5,938 nucleotides of DNA, taken from NCBI GenBank assembly GCA_005883885.1, contig VAYF01000001.1, positions 1-5,938 on the forward strand, read 5' to 3'. Made by a program: the position numbers and the translations under genes. A model generated the notes under the pieces. The model was not told where the DNA came from. It did not search any database and worked only from the letters and a program-made list of their open reading frames with translations. Every line of letters begins with the position of its first letter. Position 1 is the first letter of the stretch. Below, piece by piece: positions 1-5,460 of the stretch. Origin of the DNA: Actinomycetota bacterium. Its GTDB lineage: Bacteria; Actinomycetota; UBA4738; HRBIN12.

Positions 1-1038
1 GAGGCGATCGAACGAACGTCGACCGAAGAACGCCGGATCCGCGACACGATCCTTTCGTCGATGCGCGAAGGGGTGCTGCTGGTCGACCGGGACGGCCGTT
101 GCATCTTCGCGAACGATGCGCTCATCACGCACCTGGGAGGGCCACCTGCCTCCCTCGACGAGCTCTTCCCCACGGAGATCCGGCGCGCCGCTCGGCGTGC
201 TGGCTACACGGGCGCACCGAACGCCGTCGAGGTCGAGACCGGAGTGCCTTCGCGCTGGCTCCGCGCCAGCTCCCAGCCGATCGACGACGGAGGATCGGTC
301 CTGGTGGTCGTCCGCGATGTGACGGAGGCACGGCGGCTGGACGCGGTGCGACGAGACTTCGTGGCGAACGCATCGCACGAGCTCAAGACGCCCGCGGCGT
401 CGATCCGGGCCGCGGCGGAGACCCTGCTCAACGGCGCGCTCGAGGACCCGCCTGCCGCGCTCCGGTTCACCGAGCAGCTGCAACGCGACGCGATGCGGCT
501 GTCACGCATCGTGTCCGACCTACTCGACCTGTCCCGCCTCGAGGGCGGGAGCGATCTGGTTGAACACGTGCGTCTGGACGTGATCGTGGCCGACGAGGTC
601 GAGCGACTCGGTGATCGCGCGTCGGAGGTTGGGGTCGCGATCGAGCTGCAGGCCGACGGCGTGCCCTCGGTTCCGGGCTCGGCCCGTGACCTAGCGCTCC
701 TCGTGCGCAATCTTATCGACAACGCGGTTCGCTACACGCCGCCGGGCGGTCGCGTGGACGTCTCGGTCTCCGCCGAGGACGGGAAGGTCATCCTCGAGGT
801 CAGGGACACCGGGATGGGCATCCCGCAACGGGATCTCCCCCGCGTCTTCGAACGGTTCTACCGCGTCGACCGCGCGCGGTCGCGAGAGACCGGCGGCACC
901 GGTCTCGGGCTCGCCATCGTCCGCCACGTCGCGGAGAACCACGGTGGTGAGGTCACGGTTCAGAGCGAGCTGTCGGCCGGGTCGACCTTCGCCGTCCGGC
1001 TACCGGTCGCCGACCCGCCGCGGGGCGTCGCCCCCTAG
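1..1038 (+). CDS. PAS-containing sensor histidine kinase, PhoR/SenX3-like (5' partial)
   Basis: This is the C-terminal 345 residues of a sensor histidine kinase; the reading frame is open to the left edge, so the true start and any membrane segments or HAMP domain lie outside. It presumably autophosphorylates a histidine and passes the phosphate to a response regulator. In fragment numbering, a helical linker (about 1-22) leads into a PAS-like domain (about 22-110, with the pattern GVLLVDRDGRCIFAND). The H-box FVANASHELKTP carries the phospho-acceptor His126. The ATPase domain shows the N-box NLIDNAVRY (N237, N241), G1 box DTGMG (269-273), F-box FERFYR and G2 box GTGLGLAI (299-306). The SHELKTP form and PAS placement resemble PhoR/SenX3 phosphate-sensing kinases, but the signal is not shown here. 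No response regulator or phoU is in view; a regulator may lie upstream. The TAG stop is 13 bases before the phosphatase gene. The kinase assignment is very secure, the subfamily moderate. Confidence 0.95.
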   Translation, partial: EAIERTSTEERRIRDTILSSMREGVLLVDRDGRCIFANDALITHLGGPPASLDELFPTEIRRAARRAGYTGAPNAVEVETGVPSRWLRASSQPIDDGGSVLVVVRDVTEARRLDAVRRDFVANASHELKTPAASIRAAAETLLNGALEDPPAALRFTEQLQRDAMRLSRIVSDLLDLSRLEGGSDLVEHVRLDVIVADEVERLGDRASEVGVAIELQADGVPSVPGSARDLALLVRNLIDNAVRYTPPGGRVDVSVSAEDGKVILEVRDTGMGIPQRDLPRVFERFYRVDRARSRETGGTGLGLAIVRHVAENHGGEVTVQSELSAGSTFAVRLPVADPPRGVAP

Positions 1039-1041
1039 GCT
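1036..1041 (+). promoter_or_regulatory. Putative -10 box TAGGCT, possible leaderless promoter
   Basis: TAGGCT fits the actinobacterial TANNNT -10 pattern and ends 10 bases before the ATG at 1052, so transcription would begin at or just before the start codon. It overlaps the TAG stop of the kinase. There is no Shine-Dalgarno sequence upstream of this ATG, which is consistent with leaderless translation. No convincing -35 element is visible, so this is inferred from pattern and spacing only. Confidence 0.35.
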
Positions 1042-1051
1042 GACACACCTG

Positions 1052-1729
1052 ATGGCCACCCTCTTCCTGATCCGGCATGCCCTGACCGCTCAGACCGGCC
1101 GGATCCTCTACGGCCGGACCCCGGGCATCGACCTGGACGACCGCGGGCGAGCCCAGGCCGAGCGGCTCGCCGAGCGGTTCGCCTCGGTGCGGCTGACCGC
1201 GATCTACTCGAGCCCGCTCGATCGGTGCACCCAGACCGTTGAGCCGCTCGCGGCTGCCAAGCGGTTGCGCGTCTCGCTCGCCCCCGACCTGGTCGAGATG
1301 GACACGGGATCGTGGACCGGACGGACGCTCCCGCAGGTGCGCCGGACCAAGCTCTGGCGGGTCGTCCAGACGGAGCCCTCACGGTTCCGGTTCCCCGGCG
1401 GCGAGGGTTTCGTCGAGGCCGAGACGCGAGCGGTCGCCGCGGTCGACCGGATCGCTCGGAAGCATCCTCGCGGACGGGTCGCAGTCGCCTCGCACGGGGA
1501 CATCGTCCGGATCGTGCTCGCCCACCTGTTGGGGACGCCGCTTGACGACTTCCAGCGGATCGTGGTCGACACGGCGTCCGTTTCCGTGGTCGTGATCGAC
1601 GGCAGCCAACGCCGGGTCGTCCTCGCGAACGACACCGGCGGGCTCGAGCGGTTCGAGGAACCGGCCGTCGCCCCGTGGGAGGCGGCGGCCGACGGCGGGC
1701 GTCGCCGCCGGGGGAAGCTGCGAGGATAA
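1052..1729 (+). CDS. Histidine phosphatase family protein (MSMEG_4193 / phosphomutase-like)
   Basis: A 225-residue member of the histidine phosphatase (phosphoglycerate mutase-like) superfamily, cytoplasmic, which transfers phosphate from an unidentified substrate through a phosphohistidine. The start at 1052 places the catalytic motif LIRHALT right at the N-terminus, as is usual. Visible active-site residues are Arg8 and His9, Arg58 in YSSPLDRCTQT, Glu82 in LVEMDTGSWTG (acid/base) and His148 in VASHGDIVRI. The RHA variant of the RHG motif and the neighbours identify the actinobacterial MSMEG_4193 group, often annotated as putative phosphomutase without proven substrate. The last 20 or so residues form a basic tail (GRRRRGKLRG) beyond the catalytic fold. 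It is followed after 5 bases by the DUF3090 gene, whose ribosome-binding site overlaps its TAA stop, implying coupled translation. Superfamily certain; substrate unknown. Confidence 0.93.
   Translation: MATLFLIRHALTAQTGRILYGRTPGIDLDDRGRAQAERLAERFASVRLTAIYSSPLDRCTQTVEPLAAAKRLRVSLAPDLVEMDTGSWTGRTLPQVRRTKLWRVVQTEPSRFRFPGGEGFVEAETRAVAAVDRIARKHPRGRVAVASHGDIVRIVLAHLLGTPLDDFQRIVVDTASVSVVVIDGSQRRVVLANDTGGLERFEEPAVAPWEAAADGGRRRRGKLRG
1722..1726 (+). promoter_or_regulatory. Ribosome-binding site for the DUF3090 gene
   Basis: GAGGA lies 8 bases upstream of the GTG at 1735 and directly abuts the TAA stop of the phosphatase gene (1727-1729). It decides the start at 1735 over the alternative in-frame GTG at 1750, which has only GGAG 2 bases ahead. 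Confidence 0.6.
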
Positions 1730-1734
1730 CCATC

Positions 1735-2298
1735 GTGGAGCTCGGAGCCGTGGATCGGATCACCGCGGATGCGGTCGGCGAGCCGGGGATGCGGACCTTC
1801 TACCTGCAGGCCCGCGCCGGCGACGAGCTCGTCACCGTGGTCGTCGAGAAAGAGCAGGTCGTGCTCCTCTCGCAATCCGTCCTCGAGCTGCTCGCCGAGG
1901 TGCCGCTCGAGACCGGACCGCTGGATGAGACCGAGCTCGCGCTGGAGGAGCCCGTCGATCCCCTGTTCCATGCCGGGCGGCTCTCGATCGGCTACGACCC
2001 GGACGGCGACCGGTTCCTGCTGGAGGTGACCGAGTTCGAGCCCGACGACGAGGACGAGGCTGAGGACGAGGACGAGGGGTCGGCGCTCGTCGACGAGGAC
2101 CCCCTCGGGGTCGCCCTGGGAGACGAGCCGGAGACGATCCGCCTGTGGGCCAGCCGCGAGCAGATGCTCGCGCTGTCGCGACACGGGGCCGAGGTGGCCG
2201 AGCGGGGCCGTCCGACCTGCCGGTTCTGCGGCAACCCGATCGACCCGGAGGGCCACGTGTGTCCGGCAACGAACGGGCACCGCGCACCCCGCGGGTGA
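1735..2298 (+). CDS. DUF3090 family protein with C-terminal zinc ribbon
   Basis: A 187-residue protein of the DUF3090 family (SCO1662 type), of unknown function, found mainly in Actinomycetota beside the flanking phosphatase and kinase-like genes. The N-terminal core shows the family pattern AVGEPGMRTFYLQAR (13-27) followed by alternating strands and a helix rich in leucine and glutamate. A strongly acidic stretch (about 100-115, nearly all Asp/Glu) links to a second half, and the C-terminus carries a likely zinc site, CRFC (C162, C165) and GHVC (H174, C176), in the family signature NPIDPEGHVCPATNG. The start is a GTG with GAGGA 8 bases upstream, giving a length typical of the family. The last 40 bases overlap the next gene, whose Shine-Dalgarno sits inside the zinc-ribbon codons. 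Metal binding is inferred from the residues. The family call is firm, the role unknown. Confidence 0.92.
   Translation: MELGAVDRITADAVGEPGMRTFYLQARAGDELVTVVVEKEQVVLLSQSVLELLAEVPLETGPLDETELALEEPVDPLFHAGRLSIGYDPDGDRFLLEVTEFEPDDEDEAEDEDEGSALVDEDPLGVALGDEPETIRLWASREQMLALSRHGAEVAERGRPTCRFCGNPIDPEGHVCPATNGHRAPRG
2247..2252 (+). promoter_or_regulatory. Ribosome-binding site for the SCO1664-like gene, inside DUF3090
   Basis: GGAGGG sits 6 bases upstream of the GTG at 2259, the strongest Shine-Dalgarno match in the window. It favours that start over the GTG at 2295, which overlaps the DUF3090 stop as GTGA but has no matching site ahead. The same bases encode the Pro-Glu-Gly of the DUF3090 zinc-ribbon signature. 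Confidence 0.6.
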
Positions 2299-2999
2299 TC
2301 CCGCACGCGCTCGCGGAGGGCGAGATCGAGGTCCTCGGGCTGATGCCGGACTCGTCCAACGACACCCTGCTCGTGCGCTGTCACGTCGACGGCGAAGAGT
2401 GTTTCGCGATCTACAAGCCCGAGCGCGGGGAGACGCCGCTCTGGGACTTCCCCGAGGGGACGCTCCACCGTCGCGAGGTTGCCGCCTACGTCGTCGCCGA
2501 TGCCCTCGGGTGGCCGAACGTCCCCCCGACGGTGCTCCGCGACGGGCCCGAGGGCCCCGGATCGCTGCAGCTGTTCGTTCGGTTCGATGCGAACCAGCAC
2601 TACTTCACCCTCGGGCGGGAGCGGGCGGACGACTTCCGGCGGGTCGCCCTGTTCGACGTGGTCATCAACAACGCGGACCGCAAGGCCGGGCACTGCTTGC
2701 TGGGCGACGACGGGAAGATCTGGCTGATCGACCACGGCGTGAGCTTCGCGGACGAGCCGAAGCTGCGAACGGTGATCTGGGAATTCGTGGACGAGCCGAT
2801 CCCGGACCAGCTCTGCGCCGACCTGAGGGGGCTCGGGACCGCGCTCGAGCCGGGGGGTGGCACCCGCGCGGAGCTCCGGAAGCTGCTGACCGAACCCGAG
2901 GTGGCGGCGACGGCCGGCCGGCTGGGCCGGTTGCTCGCGCTCGGACGGTTCCCGGAGCCCGAGCCGGGCGTCCGACCGTTCCCATGGCCTCCGATCTGA
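2259..2999 (+). CDS. SCO1664 family protein, PI3/PI4-kinase-like fold
   Basis: A 246-residue protein of the SCO1664 family (TIGR03843), a largely actinobacterial group distantly related to phosphatidylinositol 3-/4-kinases; its substrate is not known to me. Kinase-like features in order: the ATP-lysine candidate in AIYKPERGE (K53), the helix-C glutamate candidate in HRREVAAY (E73), the catalytic-loop-like VVINNADRKAGHCL (N137, N138, D140, K142) and a DFG-like metal motif LIDHGVSF (D158). These fit an intact phosphotransferase fold, but activity is inferred. The chosen GTG start has GGAGGG 6 bases upstream and gives the usual family length; GTG 2295 would drop 12 residues. It overlaps DUF3090 by 40 bases and the methyltransferase by 16, so it is translationally coupled on both sides. 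Together with the upstream phosphatase it suggests a paired kinase/phosphatase acting in one pathway. Confidence 0.9.
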   Translation: MSGNERAPRTPRVIPHALAEGEIEVLGLMPDSSNDTLLVRCHVDGEECFAIYKPERGETPLWDFPEGTLHRREVAAYVVADALGWPNVPPTVLRDGPEGPGSLQLFVRFDANQHYFTLGRERADDFRRVALFDVVINNADRKAGHCLLGDDGKIWLIDHGVSFADEPKLRTVIWEFVDEPIPDQLCADLRGLGTALEPGGGTRAELRKLLTEPEVAATAGRLGRLLALGRFPEPEPGVRPFPWPPI

Positions 3000-3496
3000 G
3001 CCTCGGGTTCACGTCGGTCCCCACGCCGCTCGGCGAGCTCACGATCGTCGCCACGGACGTGGGGATCGTCGCGTCCGGGTTCCCGGCCGACCGCGGATCG
3101 TTCCTGGCGCACGTCGAGGAGCGCCTGGGGGGGCGGGCAGCGCGCGCGGAGCGCGCGCTGGCCGCCGCCCGGGAGGACGCCCGCGCGTACTTCGCGCGGA
3201 GCGACCGGGCGTTCGGGGTGCCGGCGGACCTTCGGTCCGCCGGCACCCCGTTCACGCGGGCGGTCTACGAGGCGACGATCGGGGTCCCCTACGGCGAGCT
3301 CCGCACGTACGGCGACGTCGCGGCGGCCGCCGGCCGGCCGCGCGCGTGGCGCGCGGCCGGCCACGCCCTCCGCGTCTGCCCCATCGAGCTGTGGATCCCC
3401 TGCCATCGGGTGGTTCCGGCAGGACCGGGGTTCGGCACCTACGGCGGACATCCGGAGCGCCGCGAGTTCCTCCTGCGGCTCGAAGGTGCGATCTGA
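2984..3496 (+). CDS. ogt: Methylated-DNA-[protein]-cysteine S-methyltransferase (Ogt/MGMT)
   Basis: A 170-residue suicide DNA-repair protein that moves the alkyl group from O6-alkylguanine (and O4-alkylthymine) to its own cysteine. The active-site motif IPCHRVV is present with Cys140. Other family positions visible are the helix-turn-helix region around YGELRTYGDVAAAAGRPRAW with Tyr109 and the likely arginine finger Arg123, and the C-terminal LLRLEG glutamate (E167). The N-terminal half is a short, divergent Ogt-type domain. Oddities: the conserved Asn hinge eight residues before the catalytic Cys is Cys132 here, followed by PIELW. The coding sequence also holds four hairpin-forming inverted repeats between 3138 and 3362. 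The ATG lies 16 bases inside the end of the SCO1664-like gene and lacks a clear Shine-Dalgarno, so it probably depends on coupled translation; no better in-frame start was found. Function is highly secure; gene symbol by family only. Confidence 0.95.
   Translation: MASDLSLGFTSVPTPLGELTIVATDVGIVASGFPADRGSFLAHVEERLGGRAARAERALAAAREDARAYFARSDRAFGVPADLRSAGTPFTRAVYEATIGVPYGELRTYGDVAAAAGRPRAWRAAGHALRVCPIELWIPCHRVVPAGPGFGTYGGHPERREFLLRLEGAI
3138..3160. repeat. Perfect 10-bp inverted repeat, 3-nt loop, inside ogt
   Basis: Left arm CAGCGCGCGC (3138-3147) pairs perfectly with GCGCGCGCTG (3151-3160) across the loop GGA. The alternating GC composition makes a chance occurrence more likely than for the longer repeats downstream. 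Confidence 0.8.
3181..3199. repeat. 7-bp inverted repeat, 5-nt loop, inside ogt
   Basis: CCGCGCG (3181-3187) and CGCGCGG (3193-3199) are perfect complements around TACTT. It is weak on its own and notable only as one of four in 225 bases. Confidence 0.7.
3214..3250. repeat. Perfect 17-bp inverted repeat, 3-nt loop, inside ogt
   Basis: Left arm CGGGGTGCCGGCGGACC (3214-3230) is exactly complementary to 3234-3250 around the loop TTC. It encodes residues GVPADLRSAGTP of the methyltransferase, at the junction between the N-terminal domain and the catalytic domain. The RNA would form a very stable stem; no T-run follows (the next bases are TTCACG), so it does not look like a standard intrinsic terminator. 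Confidence 0.9.
3332..3362. repeat. Perfect 14-bp inverted repeat, 3-nt loop, inside ogt
   Basis: GGCCGGCCGCGCGC (3332-3345) is exactly complementary to 3349-3362 around the loop GTG. It lies in the DNA-recognition-helix coding region (GRPRAWRAAGH), including the codon of the likely arginine finger. No T-run follows. Confidence 0.88.
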
Positions 3497-3537
3497 CGAA
3501 CCCGGACGTTCTCCGCCGCGTACGAGAACATGTGGCC

Positions 3538-4461
3538 ATGGCTCGGCTGACCGTCGTGCTCCTCGCGGGCGCGATCGCACTCACGGCGTGCTCGTCCGGA
3601 GGGACCACGTCTGCCGTGAGCGGCGGCAGCTACTCGGCCGAGGTCGGCAGCACGGATCTGTACGCCAAGGCGCCGCAGCGGTTCCAGATCGGCGTGTTCC
3701 GTTCGTCCGACCAGGGCGTCCAGCTGCTCACGTCGGGCGCGATCGACATCCAGCTGACCCCGTTCCAGGGCGGCCCGGGAACACCACTGCAGGGCAAGGC
3801 GCACTACGTGGGCGCCCCCGGGACCGGTGCGGACACCGGCACCCCCGAGCTCACCGATCCGAGCACGGCTCGCGGCGTCTACGAGTTCGACGGGACGTTC
3901 GACACCCCCGGGGTCTGGCAGGCCAATGTCGGGTTCCAGGTCGAGGGCGAACCCGTGTCGCTCTCGACGGAGTTCCAGGTATCCGACAAACCGGAACTTC
4001 CCGCGCCGGGACAGCAGGCGTTCCGGACCAAAAATCTTACGGTGAGGTCCCATGTGAACCCCCGATCGGTCGATTCGCGCGCGCAAGGCGGTGCCAGCAT
4101 CCCCGACCGAGACCTCCACACGGACACGATCGCCGGGGCCATCGCCGCGCATCGCGCCGCGCTCGTCCTCTTCGCGACGCCCGTCTACTGCAGGAGCCAG
4201 TTCTGTGGCCCGTCGGTCGATTCGCTCCAGCAGATGGCGACGACGGGACCGCGCAACGTCGACTACATCCATATCGAGATCTTCAAGAACTTCGAGAAGA
4301 AGCAGGTCAATGCGGCCGCGCGACAGTGGGTGATCCGTCCGGACGCGGCAAGCGACCCTTGGTTGTTCCTGATCGCTCCGAACGGCACGATCGCCGACCG
4401 GTGGGGACCGCTGTTCGACCCGAGCCAGGTCATGACCGAGCTCCGTCGCGTCGCCGGCTGA
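3538..4461 (+). CDS. Lipoprotein with beta-type domain and C-terminal thioredoxin-like CX4C domain
   Basis: A 307-residue predicted lipoprotein. The signal peptide (1-17) ends in the lipobox LTAC with Cys18 as the lipidated residue, followed by a Ser/Gly/Thr linker, so the mature protein should be anchored outside the membrane. Residues about 32-150 look like an all-beta domain of the YtkA/FixH or Ig-like kind (the pattern YEFDGTFDTPGVWQANVGF is typical). Residues about 190-307 look thioredoxin-like: LVLFATPVYCRSQFCGPSVD has a strand followed by paired Cys218 and Cys223 in CX4C spacing, and DPWLFLIAPNGTIADRWGP carries the expected proline (P274) and following strands. These are the only cysteines besides the lipid site. 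Redox or metal-carrier activity is inferred. Start: ATG 3538; GTG 3532 in the same frame would add two residues. No exact named family recognised. Confidence 0.85.
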   Translation: MARLTVVLLAGAIALTACSSGGTTSAVSGGSYSAEVGSTDLYAKAPQRFQIGVFRSSDQGVQLLTSGAIDIQLTPFQGGPGTPLQGKAHYVGAPGTGADTGTPELTDPSTARGVYEFDGTFDTPGVWQANVGFQVEGEPVSLSTEFQVSDKPELPAPGQQAFRTKNLTVRSHVNPRSVDSRAQGGASIPDRDLHTDTIAGAIAAHRAALVLFATPVYCRSQFCGPSVDSLQQMATTGPRNVDYIHIEIFKNFEKKQVNAAARQWVIRPDAASDPWLFLIAPNGTIADRWGPLFDPSQVMTELRRVAG

Positions 4462-4496
4462 CACACGGCTTCGGCTCCCTGGCCCTCATCCGCTGC

Positions 4497-4502
4497 TACG
4501 GT
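4497..4502 (+). promoter_or_regulatory. Putative -10 box TACGGT upstream of CDF gene
   Basis: TACGGT matches TANNNT and ends 9 bases before the ATG at 4512, the spacing expected for a transcript starting at or a few bases before the start codon. The 50-base gap shows no Shine-Dalgarno and no convincing -35 element or metal-regulator dyad. Confidence 0.45.
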
Positions 4503-4511
4503 GCTCGCGCG

Positions 4512-5432
4512 ATGTCCGCCCAGGACCACGAGCACTTCGGGCCGGCAGACGCGGCCCTGATGGCGACCCGGGCCGGGACGCGCGCCACGTGGCTGTCCCT
4601 CGGGGGGCTCGCGGTCACGGCCGCGATCCAGCTCGTCGTGGCGATGCTGTCGGGGTCCGTGGCGCTGCTCGCCGACACGATCCACAACCTCACGGATGCG
4701 CTGACGGCGATCCCGCTGCTGATCGCGTTCCGGCTCGCGCGCAAGCCCCCCAGCCGGCGCTACCCGTACGGCTATCACCGGGCGGAAGATGTCGCGGGGC
4801 TCGTGATCGTCGCGTTCATCCTTGTCTCGGCCGTCGTGGCTGGCATCGAGGCGATCCAGCGGCTGATCCACCCGCAGGGCCTGACGTCGCCCGGGTTGGT
4901 ATTGGCCGCGGGGTTCGTGGGGTTCGCCGGCAACGAAGCCGTGGCGGCCTACCGCATCCGCGTCGGACGCCGGATCGGATCCGCGGCGCTCGTTGCCGAC
5001 GGGCTGCACGCGCGGATCGACGGGCTCGCGTCGCTGGGGGTCGTCGTCGCGACGATCGGCGTCCTGCTCGGGTTCGACCGAGCCGATGCGCTCGTCGGGC
5101 TCGCGATCACGATCGCGATCCTCATCACGCTCTGGCGAGCCGCCCGCACGGTCCTGCACCGCGCGCTGGACGGCACCGATGAGAGCACCCTCGCCCTGAT
5201 CGAGGCGGTCGCGGGCGCGGTCGACGGGGTCGAGCATGTTACGGACGCCCGGGCGCGCTGGAGCGGCCACCGGCTGCTCGCCGAGCTCAGCGTCGCGGTC
5301 CTGCCGACGCTCACGGTCCACCAGGGCCACGCGATCGCGGACGACGTCCACCATGCACTGCTCGATGAGGTCCCGCGGCTCGCCGACGTCATGGTCCACG
5401 TCGATCCGCACGACCACGACCCTCACGGCTGA
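4512..5432 (+). CDS. Cation diffusion facilitator (CDF) family metal exporter
   Basis: A 306-residue inner-membrane antiporter that exports divalent metal, most likely zinc or a similar ion, in exchange for protons. Six membrane segments can be placed at roughly 27-48, 50-75, 94-115, 126-146, 157-181 and 190-208. The transport site is visible as HxxxD in segment 2 (LADTIHNLTDAL, H58 and D62) and HxxxD in segment 5 (ADGLHARID, H166 and D170); this His/Asp pair is the CzcD/ZnT-like arrangement. The YPYGYHRAED motif after segment 2 is also typical. The cytoplasmic C-terminal domain (about 215-306) ends in a His/Asp-rich tail (VDPHDHDPHG), and the N-terminus carries HEH. Length is normal. It has its own likely leaderless promoter 9 bases upstream, so it may be transcribed apart from the lipoprotein gene. 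Family certain; metal specificity inferred. Confidence 0.95.
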   Translation: MSAQDHEHFGPADAALMATRAGTRATWLSLGGLAVTAAIQLVVAMLSGSVALLADTIHNLTDALTAIPLLIAFRLARKPPSRRYPYGYHRAEDVAGLVIVAFILVSAVVAGIEAIQRLIHPQGLTSPGLVLAAGFVGFAGNEAVAAYRIRVGRRIGSAALVADGLHARIDGLASLGVVVATIGVLLGFDRADALVGLAITIAILITLWRAARTVLHRALDGTDESTLALIEAVAGAVDGVEHVTDARARWSGHRLLAELSVAVLPTLTVHQGHAIADDVHHALLDEVPRLADVMVHVDPHDHDPHG

Positions 5433-5438
5433 TCCACA

Positions 5439-5459
5439 GGGCGCATCCACGCCGCGCCC
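5439..5459. repeat. Short inverted repeat GGGCGC-N9-GCGCCC next to the rhomboid promoter
   Basis: GGGCGC (5439-5444) and GCGCCC (5454-5459) are complementary with a 9-base spacer, in the 41-base gap between the CDF and rhomboid genes, ending one base before the TACGAT box. It could be an operator dyad or a weak terminator stem, but no T-run follows and six GC pairs can arise by chance here. Confidence 0.35.
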
Positions 5460-5460
5460 G

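Noticed and set aside
867..882. 16-bp palindrome CGACCGCGCGCGGTCG in the kinase gene
   Set aside because: It has no loop and is made mostly of CG steps from Asp, Arg and Ala codons after the F-box. This is common in GC-rich kinase genes and is not taken as a functional site.
1204..2280. Long minus-strand open frame across the phosphatase and DUF3090 genes
   Set aside because: It spans two clear plus-strand genes, has no family signature and no promoter or ribosome site, and is best explained as a high-GC shadow.
2544..2558. GGGCCC repeated twice within the SCO1664-like gene
   Set aside because: The copies are self-complementary six-base words from Gly-Pro codons; they are too short and too expected from composition to call a repeat element.
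3521..3526. TACGAG as a -10 box for the lipoprotein gene
   Set aside because: It lacks the final T of TANNNT, and its spacing fits neither GTG 3532 nor ATG 3538 clearly. The promoter of this gene is left open; it may be read through from ogt.
4038..4056. TACGGT box with an in-frame GTG (4054) inside the lipoprotein gene, just before the thioredoxin-like domain
   Set aside because: The spacing fits a leaderless internal start and would give a cytosolic version, but one six-base match inside a coding region is easily chance and nothing else supports it.
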